From Streptacidiphilus jeojiense (GTDB taxonomy: Bacteria > Actinomycetota > Actinomycetes > Streptomycetales > Streptomycetaceae): a stretch of 64,000 nucleotides of DNA. Position numbers and translations under genes: made by a program. The notes below the pieces were generated by a model. That model was not told the origin of the DNA. It was given only the letters and a program-made list of their open reading frames with translations, and did not search any database. The stretch spans positions 103,663-167,662 of the forward strand of contig NZ_JOEH01000018.1 of assembly GCF_000719095.1 (NCBI RefSeq), read 5' to 3'. Positions 24,250 to 33,590 of the stretch are shown one piece after another (the first letter of the stretch is position 1; each line of letters opens with the position of its first letter).

Positions 24250-25527
24250 ATGCGGCACAAGATTCTCACTGCGGCCTGTCTGGCCGCAGGGCTCGCGCTG
24301 GTGACCGGATGTTCCGCAGCCACCCCGGCCGGCGGAGCGAAGGGCGGCTCCTCCCTGACCTATCTGACCTTCGAGACCCCCAGTCTGACGGCGTCGTTCT
24401 GGGACAGCTCCATCGCCAACGCCGAGAAGAAGGTCCCGGGGCTGACGGTGAAGAAGCTGGTGGCGCCCAGCACCGACCGTGACGCCTACGCCAAGCAGCT
24501 GCAGGCCTCCGGCCAGTTCCCGGACCTGCTGCAGTCGATCACGCCGTCGACCTTCGCCACCGCCGGGCTGCTCAAGCCCTACGACCAGAGCTGGGTCGAC
24601 GCGAACTTCCTGCTGCCGCTGGGCAACGCCTACAAGGGCAAGGTCTACATCCCGCCGACCAACTCCCAGATCATCCCCGAGGTGTTCTACAACAAGAAGC
24701 TGTTCGCCAAGGCCGGCTTGACCGCCGCGCCCAAGACCTGGGCGGAGTTCATGGCCGACTGCGCCAAGCTCAAGGCCGCCGGGGTCACCCCGATCGAACT
24801 CGGCGGCGGCGACCCCTTCTCCGCGTCGATGCCGCTGGTGGGCATCCTGTCCGCGGACATCCTCGGCAAGGACCCCAACTGGCTGCAGGAGCGCTACGCC
24901 GGCAAGGTCCACTTCACCGACGCCAACGTGGAGACGGCCGTCGCCAAGTACCGCACGATGGTCAAGAACGGCTACTTCGAGACCGGCGCGCTGGGGGTCA
25001 AGTACGCCGACTCCATCACCAACTTCACTGCCGGCAAGACCGCGATGTACATGATGGGCAGCTGGTTCCTCGGCTCGGTGCCCAAGGCGAACGCCGCCGA
25101 CTTCGGCGCCTTCCTCACCCCCACCGCCGACGGCTCGCTGGTGGTGCCCTTCGCGGTCGGCGGCTCCATGGCCATCAGCGCCAAGACCGCGGACCCGGCC
25201 AAGGCCACCGCCTTCGCCCAGGCCTGGTCGCTGGACCCGAACAACTACAAGACCCTGATCGAGGGCGACGGCGCCTTCCCGATGCTCAAGGGCAAGACGC
25301 TGGCCGACTACAACGTCAACGTCACCCAGGTCTTCAAGGACTCCTACTCCTACGTCACCAGCCAGAACACCAAGGTCTCGGCCCTGGGCTGGGCGACCAA
25401 CGACGACTCCATGCCCTCGGGCCTGAACGACGCCTTCTACGCCGCCAGCCAGGCCCTGTTCACCTCCGACGACGTCCACGGCCAGATGGCCAAGCTGGAC
25501 GCCGCCTGGGACTCGGCGACCAAGTAG
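24250..25527 (+). CDS. ABC sugar transporter, lipoprotein substrate-binding subunit
   Basis: A 425-residue family 1 extracellular solute-binding protein. The signal ends in a lipobox, LALVTGC, so the mature protein starts at Cys21 and is anchored to the membrane. Downstream are QLQASGQFPDLLQSITPSTF and a hinge region with FTAGKTAMYMMGSWFLGS, normal for sugar binders. It captures the sugar released outside, probably by the secreted hydrolase at 19857, and delivers it to the two permeases that follow. AGGAG precedes the ATG. No ATPase gene is in the operon, so a shared ATPase such as MsiK probably energises it, as is common in Streptomyces. Confidence 0.93.
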   Translation: MRHKILTAACLAAGLALVTGCSAATPAGGAKGGSSLTYLTFETPSLTASFWDSSIANAEKKVPGLTVKKLVAPSTDRDAYAKQLQASGQFPDLLQSITPSTFATAGLLKPYDQSWVDANFLLPLGNAYKGKVYIPPTNSQIIPEVFYNKKLFAKAGLTAAPKTWAEFMADCAKLKAAGVTPIELGGGDPFSASMPLVGILSADILGKDPNWLQERYAGKVHFTDANVETAVAKYRTMVKNGYFETGALGVKYADSITNFTAGKTAMYMMGSWFLGSVPKANAADFGAFLTPTADGSLVVPFAVGGSMAISAKTADPAKATAFAQAWSLDPNNYKTLIEGDGAFPMLKGKTLADYNVNVTQVFKDSYSYVTSQNTKVSALGWATNDDSMPSGLNDAFYAASQALFTSDDVHGQMAKLDAAWDSATK

Positions 25528-25603
25528 CCACCGCTCCGGCGCCGGGCCCACCACCCCCGGCGCCGGCCGCACCGCCACCCACCTCCTCCAAGGGAACACG
25601 CCA

Positions 25604-26494
25604 TTGACCACCCGAGTCCGGCCGCGTCGCGGCGACCCAGCCCTCGGCGCCATCGCCGTGCTGGCGATGGGACTGTACGCCCTGTTCATCCTCGTCCCCG
25701 TGGTCATGAGCGCCTGGAAGAGCCTGACCAATGAGAACCCGCTCCAGGACCACGCCCGGTTCATCGGTGCCGCCAACTACACCGAGATGCTCCACGACAG
25801 CGCCCTGGCCGCGAGCCTGACCTTCACCCTGGTCCTGGCCGCCGTGGTCACCCTGGCCGCCAACGCCCTGGGCATCGCGTTCGCGATGCTGCTGAACCGG
25901 ACCTCGCTGAGCTTCCGGATGATGCGCACCCTGGCCTTCCTGCCGCAGGTGCTGTCGGGCGTGATCGTCGGCTTCGTCTGGCGCTACGTCCTGGCCCAGG
26001 ACGGCGTCCTGAACAACATCCTGGGCTCGCTGGGGATCATCAGCCACCCGGTCACCTGGCTCGGCAGCCCGCACCTGGCCATGTTCTCCATCGCCCTGGT
26101 CGCCACCTGGGTGCTCACCGGCTTCACCACCGTCGTGCACCTGGCCGCGCTGCAGTCCATCCCGGTCGAGCTGTACCAGGCCGCCATGGTGGACGGGGCC
26201 GGCCGCTGGCAGCGGTTCCGGGCGATCACCTTCCCCATGGTGGCCCCGGGCACCACCATCAGCGTCACCATCTCGCTGATCACGATGCTCAAGCTCTACG
26301 ACATCATCGCGGTGCTCACCTCGGGCGGACCGGCCGACTCGACCCAGTCCACCGCCCTCTACATCATCAAGCTCGCCTTCACCGACGACCGGTTCGGCTA
26401 CGCCTCCGCGGTGGCCATGCTGCTGCTGGCCGTCTCCGCGGTCATCTCGCTGATCGTGACCGGCCTGCTCCGCCGCCGGGAGGTGGACCTGTGA
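25604..26494 (+). CDS. ABC sugar transporter permease (MalF/UgpA type)
   Basis: A 296-residue permease with six hydrophobic helices. The cytoplasmic EAA loop is visible as ELYQAAMVDGAGRWQRFRAI. The start is a TTG at 25604 with AAGGGAA upstream; this codon is favoured because nothing upstream is in frame with a ribosome site. It pairs with the next permease, which begins in a GTGA overlap with its stop. Confidence 0.93.
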   Translation: MTTRVRPRRGDPALGAIAVLAMGLYALFILVPVVMSAWKSLTNENPLQDHARFIGAANYTEMLHDSALAASLTFTLVLAAVVTLAANALGIAFAMLLNRTSLSFRMMRTLAFLPQVLSGVIVGFVWRYVLAQDGVLNNILGSLGIISHPVTWLGSPHLAMFSIALVATWVLTGFTTVVHLAALQSIPVELYQAAMVDGAGRWQRFRAITFPMVAPGTTISVTISLITMLKLYDIIAVLTSGGPADSTQSTALYIIKLAFTDDRFGYASAVAMLLLAVSAVISLIVTGLLRRREVDL

Positions 26495-27396
26495 TCGCAT
26501 CGACCTCGCAGCGACCGACGACCACCGGACGGGCCGCCAAACCCCCGGCGCCCGCACCGCGCACCAGGCGTCGGGTCTGGACCTCCAGGAGCTACCTGGT
26601 CGCGGCCGGGCTGCTGACCCTGGCGTTCGTCAGCCCGATCTACCTCACCATCGTCAACGCCTTCAAGACGCAGGACCAGATCGTCAAGAACCCGGCCGCG
26701 CCGCCCGCGCCGCCGACCCTGCACAACCTCACCGACGCCCTGTCGCGCCCGGACCGGATCATCCAGATCGGCCTGACCAACTCGGCCGTCACCGTCATCG
26801 CCTCGGTGCTGCTGATCATCCCGCTCGGCGCCGCCTTCAGCTTCTGGCTCAGCCGCCGCCCGGCCCGCTTCCGCCGGATCGTCCTGGCCTGCTTCTCGGC
26901 CGGCCTGATGATCCCGCCGGCGGTACTGCTGCTGCCCACCATCCGGATCCTGACGCTGCTCCACCTGGACCACACCTATCCGGGGCTGATCCTGGCCAAC
27001 GTCGGCGGCGGCTACCTGTCCTTCGCGGTCTTCGTCTACTCCGGCTTCCTGCGCTCCATCCCCGCCGAGATCGTCGAGGCCGCCACCGTGGACGGGGCCG
27101 GGACGCTGCGGATCTGGTGGACCATCATCATGCCGCTGCTGCGGCCGGCCACCGCGACCGTCACCATCTTCCTGTCGCTGTGGATCTGGAACGACTTCAT
27201 GAACCCGCAGTTCATCCTCGGCCCGCTGCACGGGCAGACCATCACCACCGGCCTGTACCTCTCGGTGGGCCAGTACTCCACCAACTACGCCCAGCTGTTC
27301 GGCGTGATGTTCCTGGCCGCGGTGATCCCGGTCGCCGGATACCTGGCCCTGCAGAAGCAGTTCATCGCCGGCCTGACCTCGGGAGCCACCAAGTGA
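26491..27396 (+). CDS. ABC sugar transporter permease (MalG/UgpE type)
   Basis: A 301-residue permease. Its EAA loop is EIVEAATVDGAGTLRIWWTI, and the C-terminal FIAGLTSGATK is typical of MalG-type proteins. Helices run from AAGLLTLAFVSPIYLTIV to LFGVMFLAAVIPVAGYLAL. The GTG start overlaps the previous stop by four bases and its own stop overlaps the following glycosidase start in the same way, so these genes are tightly coupled. Confidence 0.93.
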   Translation: MIASTSQRPTTTGRAAKPPAPAPRTRRRVWTSRSYLVAAGLLTLAFVSPIYLTIVNAFKTQDQIVKNPAAPPAPPTLHNLTDALSRPDRIIQIGLTNSAVTVIASVLLIIPLGAAFSFWLSRRPARFRRIVLACFSAGLMIPPAVLLLPTIRILTLLHLDHTYPGLILANVGGGYLSFAVFVYSGFLRSIPAEIVEAATVDGAGTLRIWWTIIMPLLRPATATVTIFLSLWIWNDFMNPQFILGPLHGQTITTGLYLSVGQYSTNYAQLFGVMFLAAVIPVAGYLALQKQFIAGLTSGATK

Positions 27397-30044
27397 CCCG
27401 CACCACCTTCGGCGTCCCCGACCTGGACGACGTCGCCGGCCACTGGGTGGACGCGGACGAGATCGCCCATCTGCCCTCGCTGCGCAACCAGTTGGGGCAG
27501 AGCCACGTCAACTCCGACCTGGCGTCCACCTCCTGGCTGGTCGCTCCCCCGTTCACCCTCGGCTACCACACCGGCGAACTGCGGGTCGACGGCCGCACCC
27601 CGGCCGCCCAGCGCTTCCGCTGGAAGCCCTGGGGCGTGCTGCGCGAACACCGCGGCGACGGGCTGCTGATACGCACCGACACCCGGATGGCCCTCTCCCG
27701 CGACCTGCTGCTGTGGCAGATCTCGGTCACCAACGAGGGCGACCGGGCCAGGACCGTCGAACTGTCCCAGGACCTGTACGCGATGGTCGCGCACACCGAG
27801 ACCGGCTACGGCTGGCTCTACGACGTGCCCTGGAACCACGGCAACCACCACGACTTCATGGCCCTGGAGCGGATCCGCGCCACCACCGGCGGCCGCGCCC
27901 CGTCCTACCTGCTCTCGCCGGCACCGCGGCTGCTGCGGCTGGGCAGGCCGCGCGTCCCCGGCATCCAGCGCGACGAGGACACCGGCCCGATGCTGCTGGA
28001 CGACGCGCTGCCCTCGCACTTCAGCCCCGACAAGGAACCCGAACCCAGAACCGGCGTGGCCGCAACGGTGCGCTCGCTCCAGGTCAGCTCCGGCGACGGC
28101 GGCCCCGGCCCGGTCCTGGACGTCGACGGGCCGGTCACGCTCACCCCCGACGACGAGGCGGCCTTCGACGCCTTCGTGCTCACCCCCGGCACGGCCGTCA
28201 GTTTCGACCTGCGCCTGGACGCCGCCGGGCAGTCCGGCACCGTGCTGACCCACGGCAACCACCCCGACTCGCTGCAGATCGGCGTCGAGGACGGCCGGCT
28301 GTGGCTCGGCATCACCGGGGAGCGCGAGTACGGCACCGAGGCCCTGCCCGACGGGACCTGGAACCGCGTCAGCGCCAATGTCGAGGCCGACCACGCGGTA
28401 CTCACCGTCGACGGGAAGGAGGTCGCCCGGACCCGGCACTGGACCGAATCGCACCGCTGGACCTCCCGGACCACCGAGGACCCCGACCCCCAACTCACCG
28501 TCGAGGACACCCGCTCGGCGGCGCGGGCCGGCTACGCCTTCTCCGGGCCCTCCCCCGCCCTCAGCTCCCTCGGCGCCGGCGGCCGCGCGACCTGGACCCT
28601 CGACGTCGAACCCGGCCAGACCCTGACCCTCGGCATCGCCTGCGCCTACGGCACCGACACCGACCAGGTACTCGCCCAGGCCCGGGCTGCCGCACAGGAC
28701 TTCGAGGCCACGCTGCGCGCCGGGGAGGACGGCTGGCACCGGCACTGGACCCAGATGTTCACCCCCGGCAACCCCGACTTCTCCGGGCACCTGCCGACCC
28801 TGGACACCCAGGACGCCGGCCTGGCCAAGACCTACTACATGGGCGCCCTGCAACTGCTCTACATGCGCAACACCCGGATCCGGCCCGGCGAGCCGGTGTT
28901 CCTCACCGGCGGACCGCGCCTGGGCCCGACCACCACCTACTTCTGGGACCACAGCGAGTGGAGCCGGATGTACGCGCTACTGGAACCGGCCGGGCTGCGG
29001 TCCTGGCTGCTGCGCGTCCTGGCCGGCCCCTACCGGGAGTCCTTCGGCATCGACGCCCGCAGCGGCGGCCCCCTGGGCAACGCCTACAGCGCCAACGACC
29101 ACGCCCTGTTCCGCCTGATCGAGCACTATGTGTGCATCACCGGCGACACCGGCTTCCTGGACACACCCGCCGGCGCGGCGACCGTCCTGGAACACCTGGA
29201 GCGCCTCGGCTTCGGCTGGCGCGACCGGCGCCGCCCCGCCACCGGCGGAGTGCTCGCCGACTTCGGCGACGACCCCTGGCAGCTGCTGGAGTGCGTACCC
29301 AGCTACACCGGTGTGGTCGCCTCCTTCAACGGCGCCTACGTCGGCACCACCCGCTCCCTGGCCGGCCTGTACCGGCGGCGAGGCCGCCACCAGGACGCCG
29401 ACCGGGCCGAGGCCGAGGCCCGGCAGCTCGCCGACGCGGTCCTGGACCTCTACGCCGGGGACGGCCGCTGGCACATACGCCGACCGGACGCGACCGACAC
29501 CATCGGCCACTGCCTGGACTTCGGTCTGGTCGCCGCCTCCCTGCACGAGGACCTGGACCCCCGGGTGCGGCGCGAGATGGCCGACTTCGTCGAGAGCGAC
29601 CTGCTGGTCGCCGGCTGGATGCGGGCACTGAGCCCGAACGACCCGATCGCCGCCACCTCCGACCGCCCCGACCACGGCGCCGGCGGCGCCTTCTGCGCCT
29701 GGCCCGGCGTCACCGCCCACGGCCTGGCCCGGCTCGGCTTCCGCGACCGGGCGCTCGCGCTGCTGCGCGACCTCTCCTCGGCCGCCTCCGGCGGCCTGTG
29801 GGGGCAGGCCATGGAGATCGTCACCGGCCCGGACGGACGACCGCGGGCCCGGGTCGCCGAACGGGGTGTCTCCAATCGGGAGACAATCGCCGGAGCCGCC
29901 GGGGCGGAGGCGGTGATGTCCGCGCTCTTCGACCTCAACCCGTCCTTCGCCGACGGCGGGGACCCGGAATCCCTCCCCGACTCGATCACCGTGGACGGCA
30001 TCGGCACGCTCAGCGGCATCCGCCGTCGCCCGCACAGCGCCTGA
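27393..30044 (+). CDS. intracellular (alpha/alpha)6 glycoside hydrolase with inserted lectin-like segment
   Basis: An 883-residue cytoplasmic protein with no signal peptide. The N-terminal 240 residues are beta-rich (WKPWGVLREHRGDGLLIRTD). Residues about 245-360 resemble a concanavalin/LamG-type sandwich (VSFDLRLDAAGQSGTVLTHG, DGTWNRVSANVEADHAVLTV). The C-terminal half is a helical barrel: GPTTTYFWDHSEWSRMYALL, GNAYSANDHALFRLIEHYV, ECVPSYTGVVASFNGAYVGT. This looks like the MGH1/trehalase-type clan of inverting glycosidases. It should cleave the imported oligosaccharide. GTG start at 27393 overlaps the permease stop. Exact GH family and catalytic acids cannot be assigned by eye. Confidence 0.7.
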   Translation: MTRTTFGVPDLDDVAGHWVDADEIAHLPSLRNQLGQSHVNSDLASTSWLVAPPFTLGYHTGELRVDGRTPAAQRFRWKPWGVLREHRGDGLLIRTDTRMALSRDLLLWQISVTNEGDRARTVELSQDLYAMVAHTETGYGWLYDVPWNHGNHHDFMALERIRATTGGRAPSYLLSPAPRLLRLGRPRVPGIQRDEDTGPMLLDDALPSHFSPDKEPEPRTGVAATVRSLQVSSGDGGPGPVLDVDGPVTLTPDDEAAFDAFVLTPGTAVSFDLRLDAAGQSGTVLTHGNHPDSLQIGVEDGRLWLGITGEREYGTEALPDGTWNRVSANVEADHAVLTVDGKEVARTRHWTESHRWTSRTTEDPDPQLTVEDTRSAARAGYAFSGPSPALSSLGAGGRATWTLDVEPGQTLTLGIACAYGTDTDQVLAQARAAAQDFEATLRAGEDGWHRHWTQMFTPGNPDFSGHLPTLDTQDAGLAKTYYMGALQLLYMRNTRIRPGEPVFLTGGPRLGPTTTYFWDHSEWSRMYALLEPAGLRSWLLRVLAGPYRESFGIDARSGGPLGNAYSANDHALFRLIEHYVCITGDTGFLDTPAGAATVLEHLERLGFGWRDRRRPATGGVLADFGDDPWQLLECVPSYTGVVASFNGAYVGTTRSLAGLYRRRGRHQDADRAEAEARQLADAVLDLYAGDGRWHIRRPDATDTIGHCLDFGLVAASLHEDLDPRVRREMADFVESDLLVAGWMRALSPNDPIAATSDRPDHGAGGAFCAWPGVTAHGLARLGFRDRALALLRDLSSAASGGLWGQAMEIVTGPDGRPRARVAERGVSNRETIAGAAGAEAVMSALFDLNPSFADGGDPESLPDSITVDGIGTLSGIRRRPHSA

Positions 30045-30106
30045 CCCTGCGTCAACACGCCCGCACACCCACGCAACCCCCGTTTCGAAAGGCCCGGCAC
30101 ATCGCG

Positions 30107-31810
30107 ATGTCGCCTGTACACAGCTACGAAGCCGAACCCTGTCACGCAGTCACCGCAGCGGTCGGATCCGGATACCGGCAGGCCGTGGCCCGGCTGACCC
30201 CGGGTCAGGTCCTCGCCGTCGACGGGCCGGTCGCCGTCGACTGGGAGGCCCTGGCCACCGGGATCCGCGACGCCCTCGCCGAGCGCGGACTGGACGTGCA
30301 CCAGGTCGACATGCGCGAGCACTTCGCCGCCTGGGAGGACATCCTCGCGCTCACCGCCTCCGCCGAGCTGGCCGACGACCCCGACTTCGCGCCGCTGTCG
30401 CAGGCCGGGATGGCGGACTTCTTCCGGGCGGTACCGCAGCCGGCGGCATCCGCCGACGCCGTCACCGTGGTCCTCGGCCCCGGCGCCTCGCTGCCGGCCC
30501 ACGACCTCCTCTGGTACGCCGACCTGCCCAAACGCTACGCCGAGGCGCAGATCACAGCGGGCACCGGCGACAACCTGGGGCAACCGGCCGGCACCGGGGC
30601 CGGGACCACGCGCCGCCTGTTCTACATCGACTGGCCGGTGCTCGACCGTCACCGCGACTCGCTCGCCGACCGGATCGACCTGTGGCTGGACACCCAACAC
30701 CAGCACGGTCCGACCTGGCTGGAGGGGCCGGTGCTGCGCCAGGCCCTGACCGACCTCGCCGGGCAGCCGTTCCGGACCCGCCCCACCTTCAACACCACCT
30801 CCTGGGGCGGGCACTGGGCTCAGCAGGAGCTGGGCATGAACCCCAAGGCCCCCAACACCGCGCTCGGTTACGAACTCATCGCCCCGGAGAGCGGGATCCT
30901 GGTCGGAGGCCCGGACGGCCCGCGCGTCGAGGTGCCGCTGCAACTCCTGGTGGCCGTCCACCCCGAGCAGGTCCTGGGCGAACCGGTGCACGCGGCCTTC
31001 GGCACGTCCTTCCCCATCCGCTTCGACTACCTCGACACGGTCGGCGGCGGCAACCTCTCCGTGCACTGCCACCCGCAGTCCGACTACATGCAGCGGGTGT
31101 TCGGCTGGCCCTACACCCAGCACGAGACCTACTACATGATGGTCGGAGGCCCCGACCGCAAGGTGTTCCTGGGCCTGCAGCAGGACGCCGACCTGGACGC
31201 CTTCCGGAACGAGGCCGACCGGGCGGTTCACGACGGCGTGGCCTTCGACATCGAACGCTACGTGCAGACCTTCCCCGCCGAACAGCACCAGCTGTTCCTG
31301 ATCCCCGGCGGCACCCCGCACGGCAGCGGCGAGGGCAACGTCGTCCTGGAGATCAGCGCCACGCCCTACCTCTACAGCCTGCGCTTCTACGACTGGCTGC
31401 GAAAGGACCGCGAGGGCAGGCAGCGCCCGGTCCACGTCGGCCACGCCTTCCGGAACCTGGACCCGGCCCGATCGGGCGACGCGGTCTCCCGCGACCTGGT
31501 GCAGCACCCGGCGACGCTGCGCTCCGGCGACGGCTGGAACGAGGACGTCATCGGCCGGCTGCCGGAGATGTTCTTCGAGGTGCGGCGGTTCGAACTGGCC
31601 GCGGACAGCGCCGCGGACGACACCACGGACGGACGGTTCCACATCCTCAACGTCGTCGAGGGCGACGGCCTGCTGCTCGAGACGCACGGCGGACACCGCT
31701 ACGAACTGGCCTACGCCGAGACGCTGACCGTGCCCGCCTCGGTGGGCGACTACCGGGTCCGGGCCCTCGGCGCCGACCCGGTGCGCTACGTCAAGGCGTT
31801 CGTCCGGTGA
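30107..31810 (+). CDS. class I mannose-6-phosphate isomerase-like protein with N-terminal extension
   Basis: A 567-residue protein. The cupin part carries metal-ligand blocks of type I phosphomannose isomerases: NLSVHCHPQSDYMQRVFG, TQHETYYMM and IPGGTPHGSGEGNVVLEIS. It would interconvert a hexose/ketose phosphate, or the free sugar, inside the cell. The first 190 residues are not part of the usual isomerase. GQVLAVDGPVAVDWEALATG followed later by RRLFYIDWPVLDRHRDSLAD is reminiscent of a uridine-kinase-like P-loop domain whose Walker A lysine is missing. This resemblance is an inference. Its stop overlaps the next gene (GTGA). Confidence 0.8.
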   Translation: MSPVHSYEAEPCHAVTAAVGSGYRQAVARLTPGQVLAVDGPVAVDWEALATGIRDALAERGLDVHQVDMREHFAAWEDILALTASAELADDPDFAPLSQAGMADFFRAVPQPAASADAVTVVLGPGASLPAHDLLWYADLPKRYAEAQITAGTGDNLGQPAGTGAGTTRRLFYIDWPVLDRHRDSLADRIDLWLDTQHQHGPTWLEGPVLRQALTDLAGQPFRTRPTFNTTSWGGHWAQQELGMNPKAPNTALGYELIAPESGILVGGPDGPRVEVPLQLLVAVHPEQVLGEPVHAAFGTSFPIRFDYLDTVGGGNLSVHCHPQSDYMQRVFGWPYTQHETYYMMVGGPDRKVFLGLQQDADLDAFRNEADRAVHDGVAFDIERYVQTFPAEQHQLFLIPGGTPHGSGEGNVVLEISATPYLYSLRFYDWLRKDREGRQRPVHVGHAFRNLDPARSGDAVSRDLVQHPATLRSGDGWNEDVIGRLPEMFFEVRRFELAADSAADDTTDGRFHILNVVEGDGLLLETHGGHRYELAYAETLTVPASVGDYRVRALGADPVRYVKAFVR

Positions 31811-32757
31811 CCTCCGACGCAGCGACCACGGTGTCGGTGATGGACGTCGGCGGCACCCATGTGACGGCTGCTCAGGTGGAGGTCGCCGCGGGCGGCCTGC
31901 ACCTGGGCCCCTCCTTCCGCGAGCCGCTGGACAGCGCGGCCGGCACGGACGAGTTCGTGGCCGCGCTGGTCCGCTGCGCGGGACGGCTGCCCGGGCCGGC
32001 CGCGCGGCACTGGACCATCGCGCTGCCCGGTCCGTTCGACTACGAGCGCGGCATCGGACGCTACCAGGACGTCGGCAAGTTCGACGCGCTGCGCGGCTTC
32101 GACCTGCGCGCCGCCCTCACCGACCACCTGCCCGGCCGCCCCACCCTGGGCTTCTGCAACGACGCGGACGCCTTCGCCTACGGCGAGTGGCAGGCCGGCG
32201 CCGCGCGGGGACACCGCACGGTCGCCGGGCTCACCCTGGGCACCGGTGTCGGCTCCTGCTTCCTGCGCGAGGGCGGCATCGTGCGGCAGGGCCCCGGAAT
32301 CCCGCCCGGCGGCCGGATCGACCTGATGGAGTATCAGGGTCGGCCCCTGGAGGAGACGGTGTCCCGCCGCGCGCTGCGGCGTGCCTACGCCCAAGGCACT
32401 GGCGCCCGGCAGGAGGCGGACCCGCCCGGGGAGCCCGACGTCCGCGAGATAGCCGAACGGGCCCGGGCCGGTGACGACGTCGCAGCCCGGGTCCTCACCA
32501 ACGCCTTCCACGCGCTGGGGCAGGCGCTCGGTCCGATGCTCGCCGCATTCGCCCCGGACGTCCTGGTGATCGGCGGATCCATCGCCACCTCGTGGGACCT
32601 GGTCGCCCCACCCCTGCGCGAGGGCATCGCCGACGCCGAGCACGGGGATGGCGGGACCGTCGTCGCCGCCGCACAACTCGACTGGCGGGCACCGCTGTTG
32701 GGTGCGGCCTATCTCGCGGCGACCCCGGTCCTGGCAGAGGCTGCCAGCCGCACCTGA
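31807..32757 (+). CDS. ROK-family protein (sugar kinase-like)
   Basis: A 316-residue actin/hexokinase-fold protein. MDVGGTHVTAAQVEV is the phosphate-1 loop. ALPGPFDYERG, NDADAFAYGEW (catalytic Asp in the ND pair) and LTLGTGVGSCF complete the kinase core. The zinc-binding Cys-rich motif normally found in ROK glucokinases (C-x-C-G-x-x-G-C-x-E) is absent; the position reads GGRIDLMEYQGRPLEETVS. It probably phosphorylates the sugar freed by the neighbouring hydrolase for the isomerase-like protein, as a ROK subgroup without zinc. GTG start overlaps the isomerase stop. It is the last gene of the LacI-controlled operon. Confidence 0.85.
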   Translation: MTSDAATTVSVMDVGGTHVTAAQVEVAAGGLHLGPSFREPLDSAAGTDEFVAALVRCAGRLPGPAARHWTIALPGPFDYERGIGRYQDVGKFDALRGFDLRAALTDHLPGRPTLGFCNDADAFAYGEWQAGAARGHRTVAGLTLGTGVGSCFLREGGIVRQGPGIPPGGRIDLMEYQGRPLEETVSRRALRRAYAQGTGARQEADPPGEPDVREIAERARAGDDVAARVLTNAFHALGQALGPMLAAFAPDVLVIGGSIATSWDLVAPPLREGIADAEHGDGGTVVAAAQLDWRAPLLGAAYLAATPVLAEAASRT

Positions 32758-32876
32758 CGGCGCCTCACCACACAGCGAGAATCACAGTCTCACTTATGCC
32801 TAGCAGGGTTCTCAGTCCTGTGCTTTGCTGTGCTCGCCCGGCGAGAGACGGTGCGAGGCGGAGTACGGAGGCAGTG

Positions 32877-33590
32877 GTGGCGACCTATGTACTGGTGCAC
32901 GGTGGCGGGCACGGCGGCTGGTGCTGGCAGCGGCTGACGCCCCTGCTCCGAGCGGCGGGGCACGAGGTGTACACGCCCACGCTGACCGGCCTGGGCGAAC
33001 GTGCGCACCTGCTGAGCCCGGACATCGACCTGGACACCCATATCGCGGACGTCGTGGGCGTGTTGACGTACGAGGGCCTCACCGAGGTGGTCCTGGTGGG
33101 GCACAGCTACGGCGGAATGGTCATCACCGGGGTCGCTGACCGGGCGGCCGACCGGGTCGGCCGCCTGGTCTACCTGGACGCCGCGATCCCCGAGGACGGA
33201 CAGTCCCTGGTCGCCGTGGCCGGCATGCTGATGGCCGCGGCCCGGGCCGGATCCCGGGTGGTGGACGGCGTCGAACTGGTGCTGTGGCCGGACTCCGACG
33301 CCGTCCGGTACTACGGGGTGACCGACCCTGACGATGTGTCATGGATGTGGGACAAGCTCACACCGCATCCGTGGAAGTGCTTCGAGCAGCCGCTGCGGCT
33401 CAACGACCCGGCCGCGCTCACGCGGATCCCGCGCGCCGAGATCCACACCACGTCGTCCCTGGCGATGTCGCCCCCGGGCACGGCCGAGGCCCTGGCCGGG
33501 AAGGAACAGACCTGGGTGGTCGACGCCGGCCACGACCTGATGGTGACCGCACCCAAGGCGGTCGCCGAGATCCTGTTGGGTCTGGTCTAA
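32877..33590 (+). CDS. alpha/beta hydrolase
   Basis: A 237-residue alpha/beta hydrolase of the salicylate-esterase/EstC-like group. The oxyanion loop is VLVHGGGHGGWCW, the nucleophile elbow is LVGHSYGGMV, and WVVDAGHDLMV holds the catalytic His. The acid is likely in the strand before RLVYLDAAIPEDGQ. GTG at 32877 has GGAGG five bases upstream. It is preceded by a 119-bp gap with no clear operator, so it is probably not part of the sugar operon. Its stop overlaps the vanX stop by four bases (convergent). Confidence 0.9.
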   Translation: MATYVLVHGGGHGGWCWQRLTPLLRAAGHEVYTPTLTGLGERAHLLSPDIDLDTHIADVVGVLTYEGLTEVVLVGHSYGGMVITGVADRAADRVGRLVYLDAAIPEDGQSLVAVAGMLMAAARAGSRVVDGVELVLWPDSDAVRYYGVTDPDDVSWMWDKLTPHPWKCFEQPLRLNDPAALTRIPRAEIHTTSSLAMSPPGTAEALAGKEQTWVVDAGHDLMVTAPKAVAEILLGLV

